Source: JBDGYE01 sp039584255 (GTDB taxonomy: Bacteria > Gemmatimonadota > Gemmatimonadetes > Palauibacterales > Palauibacteraceae). Taken from it: a stretch of 64,000 nucleotides of DNA. The stretch's first letter is position 1. Each line of letters begins with the position of its first letter. Shown here piece after piece: positions 34,714 to 44,501 of the stretch. The stretch lies in the NCBI GenBank assembly GCA_039584255.1, contig JBDGYE010000005.1, positions 1-64,000 on the forward strand, written 5' to 3'. Both the position numbers and the translations under genes were made by a program. The notes beneath the pieces are model-generated. The model was not told where the DNA came from, made no database searches, and worked only from the letters and a program-made list of their open reading frames with translations.

Positions 34714-36117
34714 ATGACCATGTCGCAGCACCGAGAGGAACGGGACTCGATGGGTCCCGTCAGAATCCCGGCTGAAATGCTCTACGGCGCGCAGACCGAG
34801 CGCGCTCGCCAGAATTTCCCGATCAGCAAGCTCCGCTTCGACCGGCGCTTCCTGTACGCGCTGGCGGCGATCAAGCGAGCGGCGGCCGAGGTGAACGAGG
34901 AGCTTGGCCTTCTCGACTCCGAGCGAGCCGATGCGATAAAGCAGGCCGCGCAGGAGATGATGGACGGGGAGCTCGACGAGAACTTCGTCCTCGACATCTT
35001 CCAGACCGGCTCCGGCACCTCGACCAACATGAACGCCAACGAGGTGCTGGCGAACCGGGCGATCCAGATCCTCGGGGGCGAGGTCGGCTCGAAGAGCCCC
35101 GTCCATCCGAACGATCACGTCAACATGGGCCAGTCCAGCAACGACGTGATTCCCACCGCCGTCCACGTCTCGGCGCTGGTGGCCGTCGAGAACGAGCTGA
35201 TCCCCGCGCTCCGCTACCTTCAGGAAGCCCTCGAGGTCAAGCGCGACGAATTCGACGATGTCTACAAGGCGGGGCGCACGCACCTGCAGGACGCCACCCC
35301 GATCCGCCTGGGTCAGGAGTTCGGCGGCTACGCCAGCCAGGTCGAGCACGGCGTCCGCCGTGTGGAGATGGCCCGCGAGTCCCTGCGCGAGCTGGCGATC
35401 GGCGGCACGGCCGTGGGCACGGGGATCAACACGCACCCCGAGTTCGGGCGGCGCATGGCCGAGCGCATCAGCGCGATCACCGGGGTCGACTTCCTCGAGG
35501 CCGATGACCACTTCGAGGCGCAGTCGGCACGTGACGCAACGGTCGAGGCGAGCGGTATGCTCAAGGTGGTGGCCTGCAGCCTCATGAAGATCGCCAACGA
35601 TATCAGGTGGCTGGCGTGCGGTCCGCGTACGGGAATCGGCGAGCTCAACCTTCCGGAGCTCCAGCCGGGTTCCTCCATCATGCCGGGGAAGGTGAATCCG
35701 GTGATGTCGGAGATGGTGACGATGGTGGCGGCGCAGGTGATCGGGAACGACGCGGCGATCACGATCGGCGGCGAGCGCGGCAATTTCGAGCTGAACGTCA
35801 TGATCCCGATCATGATCCACAATCTGCTGGAGTCGATAGAGATCCTTTCGACGGGCAGCCGCACCTTCGCCGACCGTTGCGTGACGGGGATCACCGCAAA
35901 CGTAGAGCGCTGCCAGCGTAACGCCGAGTCGACGGGCGCGCTGTCGACGGCGCTCGCGCCGCACATCGGCTACGACAAGGCGGCCGAGGTGGCGAAGAAG
36001 TCGCTCAAGGAGGACAAGACGCTGCGCGAGGTCGTGCGGGAGATGGACCTGATGAGCGACGAGGAACTCGACGAGATCATAGACTTCGCCAGAATGACGG
36101 CTCCGAACGTTAGCTGA
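34714..36117 (+). CDS. fumC: Fumarate hydratase, class II
   Basis: The product is 467 residues. It interconverts fumarate and malate in the TCA cycle, without an Fe-S cluster. The superfamily signature GSSIMPGKVNP is at 319-329, with TGSGTSTNMNANE (98-110) and the catalytic His region AGRTHLQDATP (186-196). All the family's conserved blocks are intact. It starts 12 nt after the DUF192 gene. A hairpin spans the stop codon. Confidence 0.95.
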   Translation: MTMSQHREERDSMGPVRIPAEMLYGAQTERARQNFPISKLRFDRRFLYALAAIKRAAAEVNEELGLLDSERADAIKQAAQEMMDGELDENFVLDIFQTGSGTSTNMNANEVLANRAIQILGGEVGSKSPVHPNDHVNMGQSSNDVIPTAVHVSALVAVENELIPALRYLQEALEVKRDEFDDVYKAGRTHLQDATPIRLGQEFGGYASQVEHGVRRVEMARESLRELAIGGTAVGTGINTHPEFGRRMAERISAITGVDFLEADDHFEAQSARDATVEASGMLKVVACSLMKIANDIRWLACGPRTGIGELNLPELQPGSSIMPGKVNPVMSEMVTMVAAQVIGNDAAITIGGERGNFELNVMIPIMIHNLLESIEILSTGSRTFADRCVTGITANVERCQRNAESTGALSTALAPHIGYDKAAEVAKKSLKEDKTLREVVREMDLMSDEELDEIIDFARMTAPNVS

Positions 36118-36157
36118 GGAGACGGCGGGTTCGGTCCCGCGACCACCACTCCTCGGC
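36113..36157. terminator. Hairpin at the fumC stop
   Basis: GCTGAGGAG (36113-36121) pairs with CTCCTCGGC (36149-36157) with one G-T pair, enclosing an inner CGGG/CCCG hairpin. It lies between the convergent fumC and DUF4340 genes. It has no T-run, so it is only a likely terminator. Confidence 0.4.
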
Positions 36158-36191
36158 GCGGATGAACTCGCGGCGGCCCTGCTTTACCGGG

Positions 36192-37127
36192 CTATTCGCC
36201 CAGCAGCTCTTCCCGCTCCGGCAGCAGTTGCCTGGTGAGAGACACGCTCAACGTGTACATCAGCGGGCGGTCCGCCCGCCGGACAAGGAAGTTGGGAGGC
36301 TCGTCCGGAAGCACGAAGAGGAGCGACAGCACGGGAATCGCTCTTGTGGTGCCGGGCTGGGTCTCGAAAATGTCCAGAACGGCGAAAGGCCGGTCGAAGT
36401 CTGCCGCCAGGATCTGCGAATCGGAAGGGAACCCCGAGGCACGCAAGTCGGCGACCGTCTCCAGCACCCGGCCGGCGAGGGCCGAATCCGCCGGCGCTCC
36501 GTCGACGCTCCAACGTGCGAGCGAGTCCGCTCGCGTGCGCGATACGCTCAGCTCATCCGAGTCGCGGCGGATGCGGTACCACGCCACGGCAGCGGTGTCC
36601 ACGGAGGCGATGGCTCGATCCCGCCAGTCGTCCAGTCCGCGGTCGAACCACCGGACCGCTTCGGCGGCCACCACGTAGACCTCCGGTGAATCGGGCAGCC
36701 GGACGTACCGGCCCTCCCGGCCCGAGTCGCCCAGGTAGAACTGGAGAACGGGCTCTTCGGGGAGGCCGACCCCCACCAGGCGCGAAGCACCCTCGGCGAC
36801 CCCGAGTCGTTCGTGGTTCGATATGCTGCGCGCGACCAGACGACCGGTGCGCGCCGTGTCCAGGTCCGCCAGCGCCTGCCGAATGATCGCCGTGTCGGCG
36901 GGATAGCCGTTGACCGTCCAGACGCCGTCCTTCAGCTGCAGCCGGATCGAGTCGGCCGGCTCCGCGGTGGTGATGCGAACGAGGTCGGCGGTGGTGTCCA
37001 CGTAGGCACCGATGTCGGGCCCCCCGGCCGCCGGCCGCTCCGTGGAACCGACCACCTGAAGGCCCAGGTAGATGAGCAACAGGACGCCCAGGGACCCGAA
37101 GATGATGCCCAGATGACGCCGGCTCAC
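36192..37127 (-). CDS. DUF4340 membrane-anchored protein
   Basis: The product is 311 residues. One N-terminal membrane span (IIFGSLGVLLLIYLGLQVV) is followed by a periplasmic part with repeated short motifs typical of DUF4340 (VRITTAEPADSIRLQLKDG, then WTVNGYPAD, then YVVAAEAVRWF). It starts inside the stop of the permease/GldG gene (ATGA overlap). Genes of this type regularly follow GldA- and GldG-like ABC genes. Its precise role in that complex is unknown. Confidence 0.85.
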   Translation of the reverse strand: MSRRHLGIIFGSLGVLLLIYLGLQVVGSTERPAAGGPDIGAYVDTTADLVRITTAEPADSIRLQLKDGVWTVNGYPADTAIIRQALADLDTARTGRLVARSISNHERLGVAEGASRLVGVGLPEEPVLQFYLGDSGREGRYVRLPDSPEVYVVAAEAVRWFDRGLDDWRDRAIASVDTAAVAWYRIRRDSDELSVSRTRADSLARWSVDGAPADSALAGRVLETVADLRASGFPSDSQILAADFDRPFAVLDIFETQPGTTRAIPVLSLLFVLPDEPPNFLVRRADRPLMYTLSVSLTRQLLPEREELLGE

Positions 37128-39427
37128 CCCGCCGTCTCCTTGCCGGTCTCGTCATCACGTGGTGCCACTGGGGCAGCCCCACCTGCCGACAAGGGCACAT
37201 ACGGCAGGCTCTGAAGTCGCCGACGCCTCACGAGCCGCACGGCGCCGATGAGCACGAACAGCAACGGGATTCCTATCAGATTCCCGTACTTGGCGAGATC
37301 GCGAGAGCCTTCCGACGAATAGAGCAGCGACGGCGCCTGTCTGGCCTTGGATCGGATTGCGATCAGCGACTCGTCCTGAGCCAGCCAGTCGACGGCGTTC
37401 TGCGCGAAGAGCACATTCTCGGGGTTCGCCTGCAGGAAGCGGTTGGTGACGAAGTCGGCGTCGCCCACAACGACAAGCCTTCCTCTCGAGCCGCCCCCAT
37501 CCTCGGATCCGGCTCCGTCAGGCGGCAGAACCGCTGCCGCGATCGGCATGGGCCTCATGTCCGAGGCCACCGAATTCCAGTCGAACTGGGGACTGATCGG
37601 AAAGGCGCCCGTCAGGTGGCCACCGAACTCGGTCGTGGAGAGCAGCGGGATCACGGTCGCCGAGTCCGCCTGCGACAGATCCAACGGACTCGTCCAGGCC
37701 GTCAGAACGCTGCTGAGGCCCTCGACGATAGTGTGCGGAGACGCGGGGAGCGCTCTCGGCCACAACGGATACGGAACCAGCAGAGCCATGCCCCCGGCGC
37801 CCGGCATCGTGACCCGGCCGTTGGAGCGAATGTCGAACACCATTCCATCGGCGACCCGCACGCCGTATGGGGCGACCAGCGAGTCCAGCACCGGATGCGG
37901 TGCCGGGTTGCTGAACAGTCGCGTGTCGTCGATGGAAACGGCCTGAACCAGCAAGAACAAGTTCCCGCCACGGTCCAGGAATTGAGCCAGCTTTCGGCCC
38001 TCTTCCGGGGCCAACGGAGTCTGCGGCCCTGGAACCACCAGCACGCCCACCGAGTCGGCGATCGCTGCCGTGTCGGCGGCGATGTTCACCGCCAGCACAC
38101 TGTAGGTTTCGCGTAGTATCTCGCCGAGACCCGAGAGCTCACCGACGATGTCTGGCTCGCCGTGTCCGGTGAGGAACCCCACGGCGGTGCTGGTGGGGCT
38201 GGTCATGCCCATGATGGAGCTGGTGAGGCGATACTCCAGGTCGTCCGACCGCCCGACGAAGGGGATGATCTCGGTCGCCTCGGCGTATTGGATCGCTATC
38301 CCCAGGTACCCCTGCTTGACCTGGAACTCCTCCTGCCCGAGGACGTTGAACTGGATCGACGGAATGCCCAGGCGCTCCGCCTCGCTCCGATCCTCGTCCT
38401 CCCCAGACGGCGCGTATCGCCTCAGCTGCAGGTTGTCGCCGGCCACCGCCTCGTAGTCGGCCAGGATGTCTTCGACGTCCCGACGGACGATCTCCGCCTG
38501 CGGCGGCAGCTCCCGTGAGGCGAAGAAGCTCACGGTGACCACGTCCTCCAGTCCCTCGAGCGTCGAGCGGGTGGTCTCCGAGAGCGTGTAGGCCTTTCCC
38601 GGCGTGAGATCCAGTCGGCCGCGGATGTCGCGGCCCAGAAGGTTGAGGACGACGCAGATGGCCAGAAGGCCCAGGGTTCCCAGCTGCAGCGTGCGGTAGG
38701 TGCGGCCCCTGGGGCTGAGGCGGCCCCGCTGTATGCTCAGGTACGCGAGCGCGAGGAAGGCGACGGTCACGCTGGCGAAGTAGACCAGATCCCTGAGATC
38801 CAGTACGCCTCGCGTGATATTGGAGAAGTGCGTCAGCAGTCCCAGTCGAGTGGCCGCGGCGGCCAGGAACGGCGGCAACCCGATCAGGACTATCTCCATC
38901 GTGAGCGCCATCAGGACGAAGGTGGTGGCCACCGCCGTGATGAAAGCCGTGATCTGGTTGCGTGTGAGCGAGGAAGCCCAGAGCCCGATCGCTACCAGGG
39001 CGCTGGCGAACAGCAACGCGCCCACGTACTGCGCTACGATCACGCCCAGGAAAGGCTCTCCGCCCATACGCAGCGCCACCGCCGCTCCCAGCGTTCCGCC
39101 CATCGCCACCGAGAGGAATCCCATGATGCCCAGGAACTTCCCGAGCAAGTACTCGCTCTCGCGGATCGGCTGCGCCAGTACGAGCTCCTCCGTTCCGCGC
39201 GACCGCTCCTCGGCCAGCGATCGCATCGAGACCGCCGGCGCGAAGAAGAGCAGCAGCCACGGAAGCAGCTCGAACATCGGCCGTAGGCTCGCCTCGCCGG
39301 TGACGAAGACGGTCCGGAAGTAGAAGAAGAAGTTGATGGCCAGGAAGACGACCAGCAGGATGTAGGCGGTCGCCTGGTCGAAGTAGCTCCGAAACTCCCG
39401 GCCGGCTATGGCGCGAACGTTCCCCAT
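37124..39427 (-). CDS. ABC-2 permease fused to GldG-like domain
   Basis: The product is 767 residues from the ATG at 39427. Residues about 1-235 are an ABC-2 permease (GldF-like) with six membrane spans and the EERSRGTEELVLAQPI segment. A seventh span (about 255-275) leads to a periplasmic GldG/ABC_transp_aux domain (about 290-700): DLTPGKAYTLSETTRSTL, VGFLTGHGEPDI, GVLVVPGPQTPLAPEE and VVGDADFVTN. A final span is near 725-745. GldF and GldG are usually separate genes in Bacteroidota; here they are one polypeptide. The start overlaps the ATPase stop by 1 nt. Confidence 0.9.
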   Translation of the reverse strand: MGNVRAIAGREFRSYFDQATAYILLVVFLAINFFFYFRTVFVTGEASLRPMFELLPWLLLFFAPAVSMRSLAEERSRGTEELVLAQPIRESEYLLGKFLGIMGFLSVAMGGTLGAAVALRMGGEPFLGVIVAQYVGALLFASALVAIGLWASSLTRNQITAFITAVATTFVLMALTMEIVLIGLPPFLAAAATRLGLLTHFSNITRGVLDLRDLVYFASVTVAFLALAYLSIQRGRLSPRGRTYRTLQLGTLGLLAICVVLNLLGRDIRGRLDLTPGKAYTLSETTRSTLEGLEDVVTVSFFASRELPPQAEIVRRDVEDILADYEAVAGDNLQLRRYAPSGEDEDRSEAERLGIPSIQFNVLGQEEFQVKQGYLGIAIQYAEATEIIPFVGRSDDLEYRLTSSIMGMTSPTSTAVGFLTGHGEPDIVGELSGLGEILRETYSVLAVNIAADTAAIADSVGVLVVPGPQTPLAPEEGRKLAQFLDRGGNLFLLVQAVSIDDTRLFSNPAPHPVLDSLVAPYGVRVADGMVFDIRSNGRVTMPGAGGMALLVPYPLWPRALPASPHTIVEGLSSVLTAWTSPLDLSQADSATVIPLLSTTEFGGHLTGAFPISPQFDWNSVASDMRPMPIAAAVLPPDGAGSEDGGGSRGRLVVVGDADFVTNRFLQANPENVLFAQNAVDWLAQDESLIAIRSKARQAPSLLYSSEGSRDLAKYGNLIGIPLLFVLIGAVRLVRRRRLQSLPYVPLSAGGAAPVAPRDDETGKETAG

Positions 39428-40365
39428 CACCCGGACTCCGTGAGCTCCCGGAAGAACTGCTCGAGGTTCTCCTGTTCGCGCCTCATCTCCCACAGAACCC
39501 AGCCGCGCTCGCGTGCCAGTGAAAAGACCTCCGGCCTGGGATCGGCCCCGGCGCTGCCCACGACCAGGTAGCGTGGCCGCGAGGCCTCTTGTCCCGCCGG
39601 GTGAACCCTCGATACGCCGGGGATGTTCTCCAGAGCCTGCCGCACCTCCGCGGCGTCGCCCTCCATCTCGACCGTTACCCGAAGGCCCCGCCCCTCTCCG
39701 GCCAGCAGCGATCCGACACCTCCATCCGCGATGATGGCGCCCTGATGGATTATGAGCAGCCTGTCACAGACCGCCTGGACCTCCTGCATGACGTGAGTGC
39801 TGAGCAGGACCGTATGATCCTGCCCCAGCCGCGTGATGAGCTTGCGGATCTCCACCCGCTGGTTGGGATCCAGACCTTCCGTCGGCTCGTCCAGTATCAA
39901 TACGTCGGGCTCGGCCAGAATCGCCTGCGCCAGGCCGACCCGCTGGCGGAATCCCTTGGAGAGGTGTCCGATCGGCCGGTTGAACACCTCTCCGATACCG
40001 GTCTGCTTCACGGTCGGGTCGATACGGTGAGCCAGATCGGCATCCGAGATCCCCTTGAGACGGCCCACGTAAGCCAGAAACTCTCCCACCAGCATCTCGT
40101 CGTAGAGCGGGTTGGTCTCCGGTAGGTACCCGATGCGGCGGCGTGCTTCCAGCGGGGACTCCTCCACGGAGCGTCCATCGATCTCGACCCATCCCGAGTC
40201 GGGCTGCAGCGCCTGCGTAATGAGCCGCATGGTCGTCGTCTTTCCGGCGCCGTTGGGCCCGAGAAACCCCACGACCTCGCCACGGTCGATCGAGAACGAG
40301 ACGTGGTCGACGGCCTTTATACCGTCGAAGCTCTTTGCGACCTCGTGCAGGCGAACCAGCGACAT
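39427..40365 (-). CDS. ABC transporter ATP-binding protein (GldA-like)
   Basis: The product is 312 residues from the ATG at 40365. Walker A GPNGAGKTT is at 36-44, the signature LSKGFRQRVGLAQA is of the GldA/Nod type, and Walker B LILDEPTEGLDP is intact, followed by the switch His in LSTHVMQEV. The C-terminal about 80 residues are the extra domain of GldA/CcmA-like proteins. It drives the fused permease/GldG protein encoded directly downstream. The transported substrate is unknown; no other gliding genes are present, so motility should not be assumed. Confidence 0.92.
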   Translation of the reverse strand: MSLVRLHEVAKSFDGIKAVDHVSFSIDRGEVVGFLGPNGAGKTTTMRLITQALQPDSGWVEIDGRSVEESPLEARRRIGYLPETNPLYDEMLVGEFLAYVGRLKGISDADLAHRIDPTVKQTGIGEVFNRPIGHLSKGFRQRVGLAQAILAEPDVLILDEPTEGLDPNQRVEIRKLITRLGQDHTVLLSTHVMQEVQAVCDRLLIIHQGAIIADGGVGSLLAGEGRGLRVTVEMEGDAAEVRQALENIPGVSRVHPAGQEASRPRYLVVGSAGADPRPEVFSLARERGWVLWEMRREQENLEQFFRELTESG

Positions 40366-40551
40366 ACCGACCTCTGGAATCCGTAGGTTGGGGCCCGGCA
40401 AAGTACGCCCGACCGCGGTACTGTCAAGATGGACACCTGGGTCTCATCCGGAGGTTGCCGCTGAGGACGCGCGAGGCGAGTTTTCCGTGCTCGGCGGGGC
40501 GGTTCCTCGCCCCGTGGGGAGGCAGCAGATACGTCCGGAGGTTGATTCCCC

Positions 40552-41544
40552 ATGCGTATACTTGTCGGGACGAAGGGCGGGCTCCACGTGGTGCGGTGGG
40601 TTCACGGCGAGCGCGCGGCCAAGATCGAAAAGAAGGAGTTCGTCGGTCAGGACGTGACATCGATCGTCCCCGCCGGCGACGGCCTCTATGTCGCGGTGGC
40701 CGGGGCAGGAGTGTTCAGGAGCGACGACGACGCAGATAGCTGGCACCGTGTGACGGCCAACCTCGATGGCCACAAGGTAAGCACAGTCACCGTCTCGCCT
40801 CGGGACCCGTTACTGCTCTACGCCGGAACGGAGCCGCCGGCTATACACATCTCCCGAGACGGCGGCGAAACCTGGGAGGAGCTCAAGGAGTTCCGCGTTC
40901 TGGGCGTGCGCGAGGGCTGGCGGGACTACGGAACTGGGGCAGCGCATGTGCAGTCCATTGCCTGCGATCCTCACGAGCGGCGTCGGGTGTACGCCGGCGT
41001 AGAGATCGGCGGGGCGTACCGGAGTGACAACGGGGGCCAGACCTGGAAGCCGATCAACGAGGGCCTGTTCGACGACATCCACCAGCTCGTCGTCGATCCG
41101 CGGGATGGCAGCCGGCTCTACGCCGCCACGGGAGGCGGACTCTTCATGAGCAAGGACCGGGGGTCCCACTGGAAGGCCCATCCCGAGGAGCTGGCCGAGC
41201 GCTACTGCATTCGCCTGGAGGCGGTGGTGGAGCAGGGAACCGACCGTTCGGCGGTGGTGATTGTAACGGCCGCCGGCCCGCCGGGTACCTGGGAAGGGAG
41301 CAAGGGAAACGCGCACCCGCGGCTTCACCTGAGTCGGGACGCCGGCGAGAGATGGGAAGAGTTCGATACGCGAGGGATGTCAGAGAAGGGCGCGTTCACG
41401 GCACTGGCCGCCGACCCGACGGCCCGTCAGGCAGGCTTCATCGGCACCAGCACGGGGCGCCTCTATTACGGGAGCGCCGGAGCCAGCCGATGGTCGAAGA
41501 TCCTGTACGGACTCCCGCCCGTGAGGGTGCTACGTCTGCTTTGA
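40552..41544 (+). CDS. BNR/VPS10-type beta-propeller protein
   Basis: The product is 330 residues, starting with GGAGG upstream. Repeats with Asp-box motifs (FRSDDDADSWHRV, ISRDGGETWEEL, RSDNGGQTWKPI, MSKDRGSHWKAH, LSRDAGERWEEF) build a sialidase-like or photosystem-assembly-like propeller. There is no signal peptide and no sialidase catalytic set, so it is probably a cytoplasmic, non-enzymatic scaffold or sensor. It stands just upstream of the S9 peptidase gene (19 nt). Confidence 0.82.
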   Translation: MRILVGTKGGLHVVRWVHGERAAKIEKKEFVGQDVTSIVPAGDGLYVAVAGAGVFRSDDDADSWHRVTANLDGHKVSTVTVSPRDPLLLYAGTEPPAIHISRDGGETWEELKEFRVLGVREGWRDYGTGAAHVQSIACDPHERRRVYAGVEIGGAYRSDNGGQTWKPINEGLFDDIHQLVVDPRDGSRLYAATGGGLFMSKDRGSHWKAHPEELAERYCIRLEAVVEQGTDRSAVVIVTAAGPPGTWEGSKGNAHPRLHLSRDAGERWEEFDTRGMSEKGAFTALAADPTARQAGFIGTSTGRLYYGSAGASRWSKILYGLPPVRVLRLL

Positions 41545-41563
41545 GCCGAAGGGTGCACCTAGC

Positions 41564-43849
41564 ATGATGGGCCGCGGTCGGACAATGGCTGCGACGCGAT
41601 GGGTGGCGCCAGCGCTGGCGGCGATGTGCCTGCCGGCTCTTCCGCTGGTCGGGGATGCCCAGACACCGGACGACGCTCTCACGGTAGAGCGCATCTACGG
41701 CAGCGACTACTTCGACGGCGACTCGATTTCGCTGCGCTGGATGCCTGATGGGCGTCACTGGACCACGGTCGAGCAGGACATGGAGGGGCGGGACGAGCTG
41801 TGGAGGGTCGACGCCCAAAGCGGAAGCCGCCAGAAGCTCATCTCGGCGGTCGAGCTGGTTCCCGAGGCGGGTCAGGATCCCATCGCCATCGAGGGGCACC
41901 AACTCTCGGAGGACGGTCGGCGGGTCCTCATCTTCACGAACTCGCAGCAGGTGTGGAGGCAGCGGACGAAGGGCGAGTACTACGTCTTCGAGTTCGACTC
42001 CCGCCGCCTGAGCCCGGTCAGCGCAGGTACGGGCTGGCAGATGTTCGCGAAGCTCTCTCCCGACGGCCACCGGGCAGCGTTCGTGCGCGACCACGACCTC
42101 TACCTGGTGGACCTCACCACGGGCGCTGAACGCCAGCTCACCTTCGACGGCAGCGAGACCGTCGTCAACGGCACCTCTGACTGGGTCTACGAGGAGGAGC
42201 TGCGCCTCCGCGACGCCTTCCGCTGGAGCACCGACGGCGAGCGGATCGCCTACTGGCGGTTCGATCAGAGCCCTGTACGGCCGTATCCGCTAGTGGATCA
42301 TTCGCCGCTCTATCCGGAGCTCAAGCAGATCAGGTACCCGAAGGCCGGAGAGGCCAACTCGAGAGTGCAGGTCGGCTCGCTCGAGCTCTCCACCGGCCGC
42401 ACCACCTGGTTCGACATCGGCCCGGAGGAGGACATCTATATCGCCCGGATGGAGTGGGCCGAGTCGCCCCACGAGGTGGTCATCCAGCGCCTCAACCGGT
42501 GGCAGAACCGGCTCGACCTCCTGCTGGGCGACGCTCACACCGGCGAGACCACGCTGCTGTTCAGCGAGGAGGACGACGCCTGGGTCGACGCGAACGACGA
42601 CCTCCGCTGGATCGACGGCGGTAGCCGGTTCACGTGGACAAGCGAACGCGACGGCTACCGTCACGTCTACCTGTATCATCGTAGCGGCCGGCTGGTGCGG
42701 CAGCTGACCCGCGGGCCCTGGGACGTGATCGCGTTCCACGGAGCGGACCAGGTGTCGGGCCGCATCTTCTTCACCGCTGCCTCCGAGACGCCGCTCACCA
42801 GAACCGTGCACTCGGTGTCGCTGGAAGGCACCGACATGCTCACGCTCGCCGGCGGACGCGGAAGCCACTCGGCGGGTTTCAGCCCCGACTTCGAGCTCTT
42901 CGGCAACACGCATTCCACAATCGGTAGCCCCCCAACCACTGCTTTGCGCAGAGCCGCAGACGGCTCGCTGGTGCGGATTCTGGTGAACAACGCCGAGCTC
43001 GCGAGCCGCATCGACGCACTCGGCCTCCGCGAGCCGGAGTTCTTCACGATCGGAGCTGCCGACGGAATCCCGCTGAACGGCTGGATCATCAAGCCACGCG
43101 ACTTCGATCCGGGACGGGCCTATCCCCTCCTGCTGTACGTCTACGGTGGGCCCGGATCGCAGACGGTGCGAGACTCGTGGGGCGGAAGCCGCTATCTGTG
43201 GCACCAGATGCTTGTACGTCAGGGGATGCTCGTGGCGAGCATCGACAACCGGGGGACCGGGGCGAGAGGCCGCGACTTCAAGAAGCAGGTCTACATGCGG
43301 CTGGGGATGCTGGAGCCTGCCGACCAGCTGGCAGCCATCCGCCAGCTCACCGAGCAGTCGTACGTCGACGAGTCACGAATCGGCGTGTGGGGATGGAGCT
43401 ACGGCGGCTACTTGACGCTCATGACCTCTCTCCTGGGGGAGGGCGCCGTATCGGTCGCGGTGGCGGGGGCGCCGGTAACGTCGTGGGAGCTGTACGACAC
43501 GATTTACACCGAGCGTTTCATGAGGACACCGGCCGAGAACCCGGAGGGATACCGGCTCGGTGCCCCCCTCGGCTATGCCGACCGCCTCGAAGCGGACCTG
43601 CTGATCATCCATGGAACGGCGGACGATAACGTTCACCCCCAGAACACCATGCGCATGGTGCAGACCCTGGAAGAGGCGGGGAAGCAGTTCCGAATGCGCC
43701 TGTACCCGGGCCAGCGGCATGGATTCGCCGGATCGGACATTCTCGTGAACCTGTGGCAGCTCGTCTCCGACTTCCTGGTCGAGCATCTGGTGGGCTCGCC
43801 GTCCGGCACACGTACCGCAGGCCCGGTGGCGCCGCCTCCGATTCCATAG
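41564..43849 (+). CDS. Exported S9 dipeptidyl peptidase IV-like serine peptidase
   Basis: The product is 761 residues. A signal peptide covers about 1-32 (cleavage near VGDAQ). Residues about 40-510 are the DPP-IV beta-propeller, including the substrate N-terminus-binding VYEEELRLRDAFRWS motif (double Glu). The alpha/beta-hydrolase domain carries the nucleophile S612 in GWSYGGY, D687 in HGTADDNVH and H719 in GQRHGF. It should remove dipeptides, with Pro/Ala at position two preferred, from peptides in the periplasm. queE starts 3 nt later. Confidence 0.92.
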   Translation: MMGRGRTMAATRWVAPALAAMCLPALPLVGDAQTPDDALTVERIYGSDYFDGDSISLRWMPDGRHWTTVEQDMEGRDELWRVDAQSGSRQKLISAVELVPEAGQDPIAIEGHQLSEDGRRVLIFTNSQQVWRQRTKGEYYVFEFDSRRLSPVSAGTGWQMFAKLSPDGHRAAFVRDHDLYLVDLTTGAERQLTFDGSETVVNGTSDWVYEEELRLRDAFRWSTDGERIAYWRFDQSPVRPYPLVDHSPLYPELKQIRYPKAGEANSRVQVGSLELSTGRTTWFDIGPEEDIYIARMEWAESPHEVVIQRLNRWQNRLDLLLGDAHTGETTLLFSEEDDAWVDANDDLRWIDGGSRFTWTSERDGYRHVYLYHRSGRLVRQLTRGPWDVIAFHGADQVSGRIFFTAASETPLTRTVHSVSLEGTDMLTLAGGRGSHSAGFSPDFELFGNTHSTIGSPPTTALRRAADGSLVRILVNNAELASRIDALGLREPEFFTIGAADGIPLNGWIIKPRDFDPGRAYPLLLYVYGGPGSQTVRDSWGGSRYLWHQMLVRQGMLVASIDNRGTGARGRDFKKQVYMRLGMLEPADQLAAIRQLTEQSYVDESRIGVWGWSYGGYLTLMTSLLGEGAVSVAVAGAPVTSWELYDTIYTERFMRTPAENPEGYRLGAPLGYADRLEADLLIIHGTADDNVHPQNTMRMVQTLEEAGKQFRMRLYPGQRHGFAGSDILVNLWQLVSDFLVEHLVGSPSGTRTAGPVAPPPIP

Positions 43850-43852
43850 TCG

Positions 43853-44494
43853 ATGCGCATCACAGAGGTCTTCTTCTCGATACAGGGTGAATCGACGTAC
43901 GCCGGCCGGCCCTGCGTCTTCGTGCGCACCACGGGCTGTAACCTCCGCTGCGTGTGGTGCGACACCGAGTATGCCTTCCATGGTGGCACCGACATGACGG
44001 TGGATGAGATCGTCGCCGAGGTCGGTCGCCTGGGCGGCTCGTGCCGGCTGGTCGAGCTGACCGGCGGCGAGCCGCTGCTCCAGCACGAGATCGGAGAGCT
44101 GGCAGAGCGTCTGCTGGCCGATGGATACACGGTGATGTGCGAGACCAGCGGCAGCATCCCCGTCGACAGGGTGCCCTCGGAGGTGATCAGAATCGTCGAC
44201 TTCAAAGCCCCGGGAAGCGGCGAAGAGGAGGCCAACGACTGGTCCAACCTCGAACTGCTGGACCCTGCCCGCGACGAGCTGAAGTTCGTCATCGCCGATC
44301 GTGCCGACTACGAGTGGGCGGCTCGTCAGATACGCGACAGAGGCCTCGACCGCTTCGTCGTGCATTTCTCGCCGGAGTTTAGCGGGATGGACCGGCGGAC
44401 CCTGGCGGAGTGGATACTGGAGGACGGTCTTCCGGTCCGCCTCCAGCTACAGCTTCACAGGTTCTTGTGGGATCCCGACGCCCGGGGGGTGTAA
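43853..44494 (+). CDS. queE: 7-carboxy-7-deazaguanine synthase
   Basis: The product is 213 residues. It is the radical SAM enzyme that makes 7-carboxy-7-deazaguanine for queuosine. The cluster motif CNLRCVWC gives C29, C33 and C36; FFSIQGESTYAGRP and ELTGGEPLLQ are the other hallmarks. The CxxxCxxC spacing matches the common QueE form. It follows the S9 peptidase by 3 nt, which seems fortuitous. No queC, queD or queF gene is present here. It converges on the NrfD gene. Confidence 0.93.
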   Translation: MRITEVFFSIQGESTYAGRPCVFVRTTGCNLRCVWCDTEYAFHGGTDMTVDEIVAEVGRLGGSCRLVELTGGEPLLQHEIGELAERLLADGYTVMCETSGSIPVDRVPSEVIRIVDFKAPGSGEEEANDWSNLELLDPARDELKFVIADRADYEWAARQIRDRGLDRFVVHFSPEFSGMDRRTLAEWILEDGLPVRLQLQLHRFLWDPDARGV

Positions 44495-44501
44495 GCCCGG
44501 G

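Noticed and set aside
34348..35964. 538-codon open frame on the minus strand
   Set aside because: Antisense to DUF192 and fumC, both clearly real; the translation is Arg/His/Asp-rich without motifs.
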